From Dichotomocladium elegans (Eukaryota > Mucoromycota > Mucoromycetes > Mucorales > Lichtheimiaceae), in contig JAIXMN010000009.1 in assembly GCA_025716815.1 (NCBI GenBank), positions 1,116,001 through 1,180,000 of the forward strand: DNA of 64,000 nucleotides, read 5' to 3'. Under the pieces are notes generated by a model. The model saw only the letters and a program-made list of their open reading frames with translations. It was not told the origin of the DNA and made no database searches. Positions 1 through 11,484 of this stretch are shown one piece after another (within the stretch, counting starts at the first letter, position 1; each line of letters starts with the position of its first letter). A program made the translations under genes and the position numbers.

Positions 1-471
1 TCTTTTTTTTTTCGCGTACAGCTTTTGGAAATTTCCCCAGCTAAAGACGGTGCCAAATATAGTGAAATTAACAAGGAACGTTGCAATGACGGCAAGCCAT
101 CCTGGGTTCCGCCAGCCCTCGGTCCAGTACGGATCACCGATAGCGGATGAGGATTCGCCCTTTGAGGGTTCCTCTTGGATAGCGGTTGCAATTGAGTCTG
201 CATAAGATATGCCATCCGTGTTGGTTCGGTTTGTCTGCGTCTTAGAAAGGGTGAGAGTGATTTCGTTGAGAGAGCCGAGCGCCGGGAAAGGTGCGCACTC
301 GACGAGACCCGGGTAGGTTGAGGGGACTTCTTGATTCTCTTCGGGTGGCGCCGTTCTGGATTTCTCGTCTTCGTACGCAGACACTTGTTTCTTGAGCTCA
401 TTCTGACTGAACTCTGAAGTGAGGGTTATCTCGTTGCATTCGATATTTGAATCGGGAGTAGAAGATGCCAT
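1..471 (-). CDS. MFS transporter, monocarboxylate-porter type, N-terminal part (partial)
   Basis: The reading frame opens with ATG at 471 and runs off the left edge. About 110 hydrophilic residues (Glu/Ser/Thr-rich) come first. A Trp/Gly-rich stretch and a hydrophobic segment with TFLVNFTIFGTVFSWG follow, then NFQKLY. This is the layout of fungal monocarboxylate-transporter-like MFS proteins: a cytosolic tail, a WG-type motif just before helix 1, and an F-x-x-F/Y-Q motif after it. These proteins move organic acids or related solutes across the plasma membrane. A possible 5' splice site (GTACGC) lies at about 19, so the first exon may end at 20. Most of the protein is outside the window, so the substrate cannot be inferred. 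Confidence 0.6.
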   Translation of the reverse strand, partial: MASSTPDSNIECNEITLTSEFSQNELKKQVSAYEDEKSRTAPPEENQEVPSTYPGLVECAPFPALGSLNEITLTLSKTQTNRTNTDGISYADSIATAIQEEPSKGESSSAIGDPYWTEGWRNPGWLAVIATFLVNFTIFGTVFSWGNFQKLYAKKKR

Positions 472-2178
472 GGAGGGGGGTATGCAGTGCGTGGGATCAA
501 GATTTTTCTCGAACTGCTTTATATACCGCAGATGGGATAAAGTTGACCCAGCGGCCGATCCTCCGAAATCGAAAGAAGCTCTTTTTTGGTCATCGTCACG
601 ACACCTCAGCAAATTCCCCCAATAACAGGTTACAGATGGTCTAGACCTGGAAAGAGATTTGTAAATGCATCGCTTCTTCTTCTTCTTCTTCCTCTTCCTC
701 CTCTTCTCAGACAGCTACAATTCCGACCGATGTCTCTCGTCTTCTCCACCCGCAACGAAAAAGGGACGAAATACGGACCACGCCCCATATCCGATCGGAT
801 CGTATCGAATCGGAGGACGGCGCACTAAATCTTCCTCATGCGTCGGAATGATGTTAGCATTCCCTAGCACGTTGTAATAGAAAGATTCCCCCGCAGAACA
901 ATGCACACCCGCGAATGTGTGAGGCTTTTCTTACCTTTTAGTCAGATCAAAAAAGGAGGGGTCTGAAAAAAATTGTTTGATCTTCCCAAAATCATATTTT
1001 TCAGACTCCGTTGCAACACGAAAATACTGCTGAAACTTCCCGCGTTCGGGCCATTCTGCGAATAGCCCCCAACGGACTCTCTGCTAGACCGATCGGCTTA
1101 TAATCAGGTCTTTCGCATGTTTAGTTTTACCTTGATTGGATTATAAGCAATTCTGTTCCGAAAGGAATTATCGCACTGTAGTACAAGAAAGTCATAGGTT
1201 GGAATCCCTTACACCAAAGAATGTCGCGAAGGTATTGTGCAAGTGGGTTCTCTCAACCCAGCAACGAAGGAACATAGCCAGGCAGCGTTTCTGTGATACA
1301 CGCCAATTACGTAGCGAGCTGCTGTTGTAGAAATATCTGCGTCCGATCTCAGGAGCAACCCCCCCCAAACTTTGATGGCAGCGTCTGACGTTTTGCGTAA
1401 CCCTCTTAAACCACGTTTCTTGCCGCGATTAATAAAATAAAGCAGCCCCAGTTGAAAGTTCCATCGTGCCAAAATCTGGTATACGAAGTATATTGGTTGA
1501 TCCCATGGCATATTTTTGAGTACACTGTGTACGTATGACTACCTCAAGGGAAATGCGTCCATTCATATGGAGGTATCGTCTTCTACAGCGCCTTCAGTTT
1601 AAGCCAAGTGGCATTGATCAAACCTAGTGCCCAGTAGCTGTATTTTCTTTTATCGTTGTCTTATGAAATGGGTTACCCGAAATTTACCCTGCCATCATCA
1701 AGTAATCCAATGCTTGTTTTTTCCCTTTTTTCGCTCCTAAGAAGTGACAGTACCGAGAAATCAGCTAACTTTTGATTGCGCCGTAGGTGGGACGACGATT
1801 GGACTGATAGAATCATAGGCTTTTTGGGATACGAACCTTGTTCGGAGGCTGTTGTTTGTGGTAGACGTGTGCATCATTTGCTCATAGCATTGGTTGGCTA
1901 TGGTTCAATATTTGGTCTGCAAAACGTCAAGGAAAGAGGCCGCTTCATGGTGGTTGATGAAATATTGCCTGCTTTTTTTTTCTCGCCGCAGGCTTGTCCA
2001 AACCAAATAATAAAAAATTACCTATTTTTGATATGTGTACATGCACACATATAAGAGACCCTCAATGATGAAAGTGATCGTGATATCCAGGAATGTATGG
2101 CGATTGTGTAACACTGTAAATTTCGCCTCGTCCCTTTTTTGTTTTTGTTTGTTCTCCTCATTTTTCGTAGGTATTTTA
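472..2178. other. Intergenic, no supported gene
   Basis: The first part is the likely promoter and 5' flank of the transporter, with a TTC-repeat tract at about 667-715. A 10-bp inverted repeat (GTCTGAAAAA at 961-970, its complement at 997-1006, 26-nt loop) sits at about 1 kb. The remaining open frames have no splice structure, no recognisable domain and no compositional signal of coding. I see nothing else that I can support. Confidence 0.5.
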
Positions 2179-2712
2179 TTATTTACAATTTTTGTTATCA
2201 ATCTCCATGGATTGAATTTGCGTGTTTAACGAGTTAAAATGAGCTGCGTCCACTGTTGCAGGCTTCGCCGTGGGATTGATGGAATTAGCAGACGAGGATG
2301 TGAGGTTTATCGTGCTACAATCGCAGCTGATTGTTGTTGTGGTGATACTGTAGGGTGGTATAAGAGTTGACGGTGCAGTGATGCTGTTACTGCTGTTACT
2401 ACTGTTATTATTACTACTACTATTACTGCTGCTGCTGCTGCCGTTGCTGTTATTTCCCGTGGTGTTGGTGGAGGATGGCATTGATATGCCAACCGGCGCT
2501 GTCCAGTTCATATATTGTCCATTTGCAGGTTGGCTACTCTGCAAAGCGGGAACCATGGATTGCGAGAAGGTAGACCGCTCGTGTGCTGATAAGTGGTGGC
2601 CGAAACGAGACATGACGTTATCCATGTATTGGAGTGAACCTCCTGCGGCTGAAGGAGGGATATAAGATGCTCCACCTGTGGTGGTAGATGGTAATGTTCT
2701 GGCGTATACCAT
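2179..2712 (-). CDS. Ser/Asn-rich open segment, possible 3' exon of a regulatory protein
   Basis: This is a 177-codon open frame starting MVYARTLPSTTTGG and ending NKNCK. It holds long Ser/Asn runs encoded by AGT/AAT-type triplets, and Thr/Pro-rich flanks. The composition is that of a disordered activation or repression region of a fungal transcription factor, but no DNA-binding domain is visible. Immediately upstream, a pyrimidine-rich tract ends in CATATAG, which looks like a 3' splice site at about 2718. The segment may therefore be the last exon of a gene whose 5' exons I could not find before the transposon relic that begins about 500 bp away. It could be a truncated gene or a small complete one. 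Confidence 0.4.
   Translation of the reverse strand: MVYARTLPSTTTGGASYIPPSAAGGSLQYMDNVMSRFGHHLSAHERSTFSQSMVPALQSSQPANGQYMNWTAPVGISMPSSTNTTGNNSNGSSSSSNSSSNNNSSNSSNSITAPSTLIPPYSITTTTISCDCSTINLTSSSANSINPTAKPATVDAAHFNSLNTQIQSMEIDNKNCK
2376..2450. repeat. Trinucleotide-rich tract (Ser/Asn codon runs)
   Basis: The tract is a series of TGC/TGT/ACT/ATT-type triplets. On the minus strand it encodes the homopolymeric Ser and Asn runs of the overlapping open frame. Mixed codons within the runs suggest an old, interrupted repeat. Confidence 0.7.
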
Positions 2713-3199
2713 TTGTATCTATATGTGTATGTATTGAGGAGTTGGAAGAAAGGTGAAAATATGAGCAAGTGAAAAAACAAGGAAACTGGCTAAGGAAAAA
2801 AAAAATTAGACTTGGTCGTCTCTGGCCAATGGGAGAAAATATAGCATTTATTTAGGAATTGATTGCCAACCAAAAAACCTCCGGCTCATCGGGATGACTC
2901 CCCCACTCCCCCCTTTTTCAACGGGACTTCAAAGTGGATTCTCCCCACCCCCAACGTCATTCTACCCGGACCCTGTTTGCCCTGTCGGGGCATCAAAGAA
3001 TCGGAAAACTTTTTGCGCGAGTCCCCAGGGACTTTCTGTTTATATGACAATCGAACGATAAGATGATACATAACGGTTTATATAAAAACAGTCAAAAAGG
3101 TTCTAGAAGAACTATAGAAAACTTTAACTTATGGACCAATATTGCGTTTGTTAAGGGAGTGACTCTTCGGGGCCCCGTCATAAGGTACAACATTTTCCA

Positions 3200-4560
3200 A
3201 AATAGAAGTCGTGTTTGCCCAGAAATCTTTATGCATGATGATAAAGCAAATGTCGCGCACGGCGAAAGATGTCGCACAATCCATCTTTATAAATGTTAGT
3301 CAGAATTTTGCCTTTTCTCTTATATCTATTTTACATCCTGAAAAAAGCAATTTATTTTTTTAAGACGATGGGTAAGGTCGTGACGTTGATGGATGTGGCT
3401 GCTCTGAAGGTATGCACTATGTCCGTGATGAGGAGATGTCTTCTCTTCAACCCATTTATTCTCGCACAGAACATCTGCGTACTTTATCTTTCAGTGGTAA
3501 CCTTGGCCTTCTTGCTATGCATATTCCGAACCGAAAGGATACATGCGTTCAGATGAAAAAAGCAGAGTTTAAGCGCGGCTAAACAGCGTACACCGATAAA
3601 GATAAGATCCGATTTTCAAAATGGTGCTCGAAAAGGTCTTGAGCGCAGCAACTGCTGCAAAAATGCTAGGAATCCATGGTCGCTCAGCTCAGCGACGGTC
3701 ATCAAAGTATGAAAAGGACCCCGACAGCATTTTTAAGAAGCACTGAAGTCGTTCACGTATTCTAAACAAAGAACATGAGTACTATTTTTGAATGGGTTGA
3801 TGAGAAGCCATCAATTGTTCTAGAGTAACTGGTGGAGAAATGCTCCAGAGATTTGAGCGTCTTAAAGTATCGAAAACGACGCTCCAGCGATTTATGGAAA
3901 ATGAACGCGATTTGTTATTAAAGAAGGCTCGGTTTCAACCAGTAGACAGGAATAGTGATGCAAAGGTTCAAGAGCGCCTTAATTGGGTGCACAGATGGGG
4001 CATGACTGATGCTGACTTTATAGAAAACTGTGTTCCCCTTGATGAGTCTGGATTCCATAATAACGTGAAGTGCAGCATGGCATGGTCCAAGAGAGAGACT
4101 TCTGCAATAGTTACTGTGCCAAAACAAGAGCGAAAACAACTACCATCTTGGGAGCAATTTCTGCATCAGGCATCATCAAATGTAGCTTGAGAAACCCACA
4201 ACCACCAGCCAGAAAAGAAAAAGAGCGGGGCAGTCCATTCCGTAAGCAAAGGAAATAGCTGGACATTGCCTCAGCTTTCTTAAGGCTACCACGGTATGAA
4301 ATTGATAAGTATGAACATATGAAGGACTATTATTTGGTAATGGATAATGCACCTAATCATAAGGACGACGATATCTCTAAATACATCGGTCTCGAGAATA
4401 TCGATGCGTCTATCTTTCATCCTATTCGCCTGAACTCGATCCTATTGAACAGTTTTGGTCGGCTGTGAAGAGCAAGTTAAAACGTAATAGGTTCTTGAAA
4501 AGTGAGACACTGATAATCCGAGTCAGTAAAGCATCAAATAGCATATAGTTTGAAGATTTC
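3200..4560 (+). pseudogene. Tc1/mariner-like transposase relic, copy A (longest)
   Basis: This is a decayed DDE transposase with several frameshifts and stops. Ordered remnants are: an N-terminal leader (about 3360-3500); a helix-turn-helix-like block with SAATAAKMLGIHGRSAQR (about 3640-3700); the 116-codon open piece 3840-4190 with the first catalytic block VPLDESGFHNN and SMAWSKRET; LGAISASGIIKCSLRNPQPP in a second frame (about 4145-4200); the second catalytic block YLVMDNAPNHK (about 4330-4360); and an ELDPIEQFWSAVKSKLKRN-type block (about 4430-4490, frameshifted). The order and spacing fit the Tc1/mariner superfamily, which moves by cut-and-paste into TA sites. The copy is inactive. The same sequence recurs at 14.5, 16.7, 52.7 and 59.1 kb. 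Confidence 0.85.
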
Positions 4561-5651
4561 GAAAGATTCGCCTCTCATTCTTACTGATGTCTAGTTTACT
4601 GTCGTAATGGGGAAAAACTATGATCCAACTTGTGATAATTATACAGTGATTATCATGGTATGTGTATCGATACGTAAAAATGTCAACATTCATATAACGT
4701 CGTGACGGTAACACTTAGAATTCCCACGTAGAGTGGGCCTCTGATGATGTGATGTTGTGGAAACTTGTTTTGTATGATAATCGCGTCTTGAAGGATATTG
4801 AGTAATCCCCAAAAAAACAGTGGCAGAGATTGGAGTTGGTGCGATCTCTTTCAATTCAGTAGTCGATCTTGGGAAACAGTTCCTTGCACAATTTTGGAGA
4901 AGCAATTGCAGCATGAGGTAGAAAAAAGTTGGTCTTATTGTGAGGAAAAGCCAGCCAAGGCACGCGGAAGAGTCCTTAGATGTGCCCCTTTTCATCGGTG
5001 TGTACTCCATCGGCCCTATTGCCGAATCTGCGCTTCGTTAGCATCATCGAGGTCAGCAATCTTGCAAGACGATCCACAGCCAGCATGATTCCGGACCTTC
5101 GCGCTCCAGCCCGATGCTGTACATATCTAGCAATGTGACCTTCCTAATAGATTCGCATTACAACAGAAATTAGTGAGATACCAGAAGTTGAAGATAAATT
5201 TTGTAATAATAACTATTTCGATAAAGCCGGTGACAATATGCAGAGGCCTAGGTGATACAAAGGGGGTTGGAACATTTATGGTCGATATGGTACTGTTTAG
5301 ATCATTCAAGACAACATATCCATCACGGGTATGAGCCGGACAGGGTTTAGCTACAGGTGAATATATAGTTTAAGAAGTAGTGACAATAGTGATAAACTGT
5401 CAGGAGAAGGACGAGGAGACAAAATTCGGAATATATAAACATAGGGTTCAAGGGAAAATCTACAGGGAGCTAGATAGAATGAGAGACCGAGGGATTCTCA
5501 GGTCTCTATGTAGGCTGTCGCTCGCCACTATCCCTAGGTTGATTGGAAGATCTTTAGCAGTTTCAGGATTCAAGGGTGTACCGAATGCAAGCAATTTATG
5601 CCGTCTCGGCGTCTATACTTTTTAGGTATCAATAAAGGAGGAAGTGCTACG

Positions 5652-5693
<42 letters not shown>

Positions 5694-7305
5694 CGCACAG
5701 AGGGAGAAAGATTTTTCTTCTCACGAGAACCTTTATTTCAGCAAAAAGGGAACAAGGTTCGAGAACTTAATAATCAAATGTGGACTAAGAAACAAGGAGA
5801 CAAGAGAGCAAAGATTCCCGTATAAGACAGCAAGGATGAGTTACTATATTAGCTACTAATAACTAGTATTTCACCCGACTTTTTATTCATTGAAGGATTC
5901 GATACTATCAACATATTTTCACTGACTGATCCTAAACAGACCTCTAACAACAATTTGAGTAACAAGCGAAGTCAAAGTAGTAGAAACAACAGTTTATGTC
6001 ATAATAAGCGTATTCTGTCGATCTCTGCGGCGCGCGTGAATTGGCCAAGAACGGGAGACCTCAACGGAGGGGATCATGATGGAAAACCATTTGATTTGTA
6101 TGGAGAAAGGGGGAGTCGGATCACTTTAACGCACCTAGATATCGCTCGCGCCCGCGCTTGACTTATCTCCCTTGTTAGACTCCCTTTATTGTATTATCGA
6201 TATAGACCGATTTTAGGTATTTAGACATCGGGCGGAGTGAGCGCATATTACAGTAATCTGAGAATACGTAACCTGCTGGTCTACCTTTTTTTTTATAAAT
6301 ATAAATAAATAAAACGAAATAAAGGAACAAAATGCTAAATAAGCAAACCGGTTATCGCCAAATAAATGGTATCAAGGGCCCTTGAGGCGACAGTTGATCC
6401 AGATCATTGTAATGCATTAAAAAACTTGGCTTGACCTCCTTAGATTTTCCCGTTTCTTTTTCTCTTTTAGGTCATTCTTTATTATGGATCCTCTTCAATG
6501 GCGTTCCATATTAGTAATAGAACTTGTAGAACCGCTAGTTTCATCCTCTCCTGGCCCCTGTAATTCTCAAATTCGCCACCTTCGGCTCATGTTGATTTCC
6601 AAAAATATAAGTGGAAGTGACAGAAAAAAAGATCCTCGTTCCCAAACTGCCGGATTGCGACGATCCTTTTGACCCTCCAGTTGGATTCAAAACTATGCCG
6701 CCAGGAGGACCTGAATATTACTACCTCTGTACGTATCCAGATACAGATACAGTTTGAGGTGGCAAAATAATTGTTGTTTTCATCGTCTATGATATATAAA
6801 AAGGGGGTAGAATTCCATCGCGCAGAAAAATAAATATAAGCCTATGTACTTGAGACTGAGATGTCACAATTTGATACTGGAGCTTATGCGGAATTCTGTT
6901 GCTTTTTCACATTTACAGATTTGGGATGCTACTATTATTTCTTCTTTTTTTTTGGGGGGGTAGTTTCGTGGAGGAGAATTGGGAAAAGCACATATCAAGA
7001 CCGGTCTCTATTTTTATTGCAAAGATTCACGTTCTTCATCAGCATTTAGACTTCCTTTTAGGTATAATGCAGGGCGTTAGCAGATGCATTCAAACCCACG
7101 TTTTATTCTATTTTTCAATCTCTCTATCTGTGCGTTTTTAACCTGCCGGAGAAGAGAAGTTAAAAAAAGTACGAATCCCGGCCCTGAGATACCCAGAGCA
7201 TGAACTGCAATGTCGATTATTATAAATACCCATCCCTTTCAGTGCTTCCTCAGCACCTGTGCTCTCACAACGTCCACTTCTCTCGTCTTTGTTTCGTTCC
7301 GACAA
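4561..7305. other. Intergenic, with a CA/TA microsatellite
   Basis: About 2.7 kb without a gene I can support. Short open frames (for example around 4.8-5.1 kb, Cys/Arg-rich) have no recognisable domain. The part from about 7140 is probably promoter and 5' leader of the zinc-finger gene, with a T/C-rich tract just before its ATG. Confidence 0.5.
5650..5694. repeat. Compound dinucleotide microsatellite (CA)n(TA)n
   Basis: A run of about 12 CA repeats is followed directly by about 9 TA repeats. It is intergenic with no coding context. Confidence 0.9.
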
Positions 7306-8121
7306 ATGATTCACTCAGATTCAGCCTTCTCAGTCAAAGATGCTAACGGCAGACATATTAGCCTGCTGAATACCCAAAACATCCCTGCTACAACGACATA
7401 CACTGACTCATCCCCCACCAATCCGATGCGGCAGCGCGCATTGTCTGGTCGTCGCAAGTACCATTGTAACGAACCAGGTTGTAAGAAGAGCTTTACGACA
7501 AGGTAATACTATATATGCTCTTCTCACCAGGAGAGTCTCGCACTGATAGCCCCGCCCCTGCTATTCCATTTTAGTGGACATCTTGCACGCCACAACCGTA
7601 TTCATACTGGCGAAAAGAATTTCCAATGTCTTTATCCCGGGTGCCCTTCTCGCTTCTCACGTCAGGACAACATGATGCAGCATTATCGCACCCACCTCTC
7701 GCCGAGATCGAGACGAAACCATCAGCTCGTTCGTAAAACCAATCCTTCCTTCGCCCATTATCCGCCATACGAGATCGATAGGCGTATCCCCATCTTGACT
7801 TTCGATGGTCTCTCATCCGTATCCTCCACGCACACTTCTCCACTGAGTTCGCCTACAGAAGAATTGCATTCTCCTATCCTTCCTCAGCTTCAATCGCCTT
7901 CTTTCGCAGACAAGGCCGTGATGAAATTGCAGCCTCTCGAGCCATCGCCTCCTTCGCTGTTCACCACCTCGCCCCCTTCTTCTTTCTTATGCGCAACACC
8001 CCCGCTTTCTCCATCTGCACGTCCCATACTCCTTCCTCCAGTCCGTCCTATGATGTATCATCCCTCCGAACCAGTAGCTGCTGCTGTCCAACATTTCCGA
8101 GTCATCAGTACTCCCAGCTAA
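7306..8121 (+). CDS. Nrg1-like C2H2 zinc-finger transcription factor
   Basis: Two exons, 7306-7502 and 7575-8121, are joined across a 72-nt GT-AG intron that splits the first zinc finger. The 247-residue product has two tandem C2H2 fingers near residues 55-112. The first reads CNEPGCKKSF then TTSGHLARHNRIHTGEKN, the second CLYPGCPSRFSRQDNMMQHYRTH. The SGHLARHNRIHTGEKN and RFSR-DN-x-QHYRTH blocks are hallmarks of the Nrg1/Nrg2 family, which represses genes for carbon use and filamentous growth in yeasts. The C-terminal half is Ser/Pro-rich with repeated SPP and LPP motifs, typical of a disordered effector region. The start was set at ATG 7306 after a T/C-rich leader; an in-frame ATG at 7210 would add 32 residues not typical of the family. 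Confidence 0.85.
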
Positions 8122-9560
8122 ATTTCTCGTCGTCATTTTCCGCACATATTCGGCAATCGTCTTCACTATTCTCTATCAAGCTATCTCATACCCATTGGAC
8201 CCTCACTCATTCCATACTTTTTATTCAAATATGTATTTCAAAAGCTGTACTATAAACATTTTCATTTGCTCTCCTCTTCTTTTTTCTATTCTTCTCCTGC
8301 CTTCTCTCGATCCCCCTTTTTTTTGTTTCCCCATGTTACATATCCTATTCTTACCCTTTTGCTTGCTTGTTGTATGCCAGTCTTTACCCTATTTTATCCA
8401 ATATGTCTCTTTTCCATTCTTCTTTTTCTGGATATCCATAGGCCCCCCTCATGAGCCCCATTTTCCTGCTCGTTCCCTTTCTCTATAAGGTTCAAAAAAA
8501 AACATACCGTCGACGCTAATAGGTAGCCACCAGTACATAGCATGTTCCTACCAGTATTAATATTATTGTTATTGTTATTATTGTCATAAATCACTGTTTC
8601 AACCTCCATAGCTGAAAAGCAAATCCTGTTGAAGGCCGCATCGAAACCCTCTCCCTTCCGCCAACCCCCATGTTGGAGACTTCCCCACATTACCGGAGCT
8701 CCGTTCATCTGTGATCAAGGAGAGTTTTTTTTTGTATATATAAACAAATATCGCTTGGAAGTCTTTATATTGGTAATTCCGGTCCCAGAAGATGCCAAGT
8801 TTGCTACGGGAAATGATTGGGGATCATCTCCTGCATCTTCCACCGCGTTTTCTTTTTTTTTTTCCAGCATGAGATACTGGACGCAATTGTCTAGACCAGA
8901 GTTACTACAATATGTTAATGTTATTCATAAGCCAGATAATCATCAATTACAGGATATCTTCGGTTTGTATTCGACTAATGGCCGTGGCCTCAAAAAGACT
9001 GTGGAAATTCGTCATTATACGCGATATCACGTCGGTCAATGATCTTGCGATGCGTCATTTACACAAAAAGAAGGAATTATCCTCCCCCTTGTTAGATGAC
9101 ATACCCGCATCCTCCATTGGATCAGGGCCTATGAAGCTTTCAAACTGGAATAATACTCTGTTTGGGCAAAGCCTGTATCCGCAATCAGAGAGATACAATT
9201 ACTCCTGTCTCATATAAAATGCTTAAAAGAAGACAATAAAGACTATTGACTGTGAGTTGTGTACCTGCTTATTAAGGAGTTCAACATGTAAGGAGGCACG
9301 AATAAATGCTTGTGTATCACAGCTTTCCTCCTACCCCCCTTTCTCCCTTTATTTCTTTCATCGTTTGCTAGTGAAAAGCTTATTGTTGACAAATGTTAAT
9401 GACGCATAATTAGGAGTTGACTTCAAACCTTCTGTATGACTAAAAAAAAAACTGAGGAAAAGGAGCACGTAAAGTTATAGGAGACATGCCAGAGATTTTG
9501 TGTGTATTCATATAGGATGAATGAAAGAAGAAAACGAGACTTACCCAATGGTATTCTGTT
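8122..9560. other. Intergenic, T/C-rich 3' flank then unassigned sequence
   Basis: The first 400 bp are pyrimidine-rich and are probably the 3' UTR of the zinc-finger gene. Between about 8.6 and 9.2 kb there are two overlapping open frames (one reading RYWTQLSRPELLQYVNV). They show no match to a family I know and no convincing splice sites. Confidence 0.4.
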
Positions 9561-9564
9561 TTTG

Positions 9565-9700
9565 AAACATCATGGATATCATGGTATCAGTATATAGTAT
9601 TTGTGCTTCGATAGAGCCAATTTATGCGTGTATGTAATAAGCCAATGAACATACGGGGTGAAATGAAGATGTTAGCAGATTGAACCTATTACTATGTTGT
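9565..9700. repeat. Element end sequence L (copy 1)
   Basis: Two blocks, CATGGATATCATG at about 9570 and a 31-nt stretch beginning GATGTTAGCAGATTGAAC at about 9668, recur with few changes at about 33975 and 34026. They flank Fanzor-like coding relics in both places. I therefore read them as one end of the mobile element. Confidence 0.6.
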
Positions 9701-11400
9701 CACCCAGCAGGCTGTGTTGCTTCCATGGTGCCTTTTGCTCATCTGACTCAACTTTCAGGGTTATCTTCTCTCCATTCGTCGAATGCAGAGAGGCGCAATT
9801 TCCGATGGAGCGGATAACTGTGCACCGAATGATCAATACTGTATATGGGTGCATTTTTTTCGGGATCAATGATTCTCCCTTCCCCCTCCCAGTCGTTCTT
9901 TGCCAGCGCATACTTTCTGTGCACGTGGTGCGTTGATATCGTGTGAATAGTGACAGTACTACTGTAAAAGCTGCGGAACGATGTGTATTTCTTCCCTCGC
10001 ACCTCGACGTAAAGCTTGTGTCTAGCGTCATTGACGGTGCTGTTGGGATATCTGTGCGAGCCTAGCCTCAGTCTTGCGGATAATGTTTTCATTATCATAT
10101 CGGTCCTTGACGGTGGCATGTTTCTGTCGAAATCACATTATCCTTGTTTCTCGGGCTCGCTGGTTGCGTGTATACCGGTGTACGTTGGGGAGCTCGCAAG
10201 TGCTCAATTTTTGCATCCTGCAAAGAATATCACAACGGCCCGGATCAATGAGAGGATATTTTCCCTTCAATGTCTTGTAACATGCCTTGCGGAATGTTGT
10301 AAATGTAAGACGGAATGAAGAGCGTTCGTGCTTGCTCTGCTGCTTCATTCGGTTGTCCTTCTTCCTCATTCTGTCGACATTGCGCATGTATCCTATCACC
10401 ATCGGTCCGACTTTGCTGGCGACCACATAAGATTCATAGGTCTTGAGCATGATCGATAAAGATATCCCAGCCATCTATAGCGCTCCTACAAACCTCCTGA
10501 CGTGCCTCTCCTTGACTGCCTTGGACCTTAAGTCAAGCACCTTTCTCCTTAAGTCTTCTCAATCGATGATGCTTTATTGGATGCCTGCCTTGAGATATGC
10601 TGGTAGAGGATTCGCGTGTCGGAGAGAAAAGCATTGATGGACTTTGCCCCTCTTGTCTCTAAGAACTTGCAGGGCTCATAGAAAGCATTAAGGATTTCTC
10701 CGGAAAATTCTTGGCGTTCATCGTAGATGTCATCTTCTGTGAATGCAAAAGTGTCGACGTACGCCTGCTCAATTCAACTCGCTGGCACCCTCAATATACT
10801 CTCCTCACAGACCTGATGGAATTCGTGTTCATTGTTATTGACCATTTACTTGCGCGTATCTTGCTTCCGCTGTCGCACGTTCAACAGGATGTTGATATCG
10901 CGCTGGAAACACTCCTCCAATCGCATATGGACATTAACTTTATGCTAGGCTGGCGCGATGTCAGTGCTGACATATACCGCCCACCTGCGGACACGTTATG
11001 CTGTTTTGCAGTCTCAATGTCGGCAGACGTCCCTGCAGCCTTCGAGGTGTGTCTGTATTGGGTGCTCTAATTACCATGATCGATGGCTTAAGCTTCTCAT
11101 GCATGGTGTTCCCCATGGCCAGACTAAGGAATATTTCATAAAAGAATACTTGATCGAAGAGCTCGTTGCGATCGAAGTCGCGATCGCGTTCCAGCTCACG
11201 GAGAAGGATACAGCGCGACATCTGATATGCATGTGTGGTAATCAGTACCAGATTCTCCAGCGTCTCCTGGTACGCCTGCTTCCACCCAACAGATCTCGAA
11301 AAGAGATCTTGGTAACGTTGAATTGTCTGTGACGATGATCGATATATAATAGTGGATTTGACAAGTACATACACGGCAGTGAATGCATCGTGCTCGTATG
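9700..11400 (-). pseudogene. Fanzor/TnpB-like RNA-guided nuclease relic, copy 1 (most complete)
   Basis: The minus strand carries ordered, frameshifted pieces of one protein. N-terminal piece (11374-10961): ITTHAYQMSRCILLRELE and FDQVFFYEIFLSL. Middle (10474-10133): a helical Lys/Arg/Gln-rich stretch, then LKGKYPLIDPGRCDILC, which resembles a RuvC-I motif with its catalytic Asp, then HRYTRNQRARETR. C-terminal piece (10119-9748): NSTVND, SFRSFYSSTVTIHT and HPLHRKLRLSAF. The order (TH-helix, D-P-G-R-x-D, Y-T-x-x-Q-x-x-x-E-T, K-L-R-L-S) matches what I recall of fungal Fanzor proteins, the eukaryotic relatives of TnpB. The copy stops before any RuvC-II or RuvC-III block. At least three frame breaks make it inactive. 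The family name is inference; the motif order and the match to the other copies are seen. Confidence 0.65.
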
Positions 11401-11484
11401 AAAAGGAAAAGGAATCTCGAACAAATGATATTTATGTTGATAACTGATAAATTTATTCAACAGTTTATGCGTTCGTCAACTTTA

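Noticed and set aside
8629..9217. Two overlapping plus frames as a gene downstream of the zinc-finger gene
   Set aside because: No recognisable family, no clear splice sites, and A/T-rich composition.
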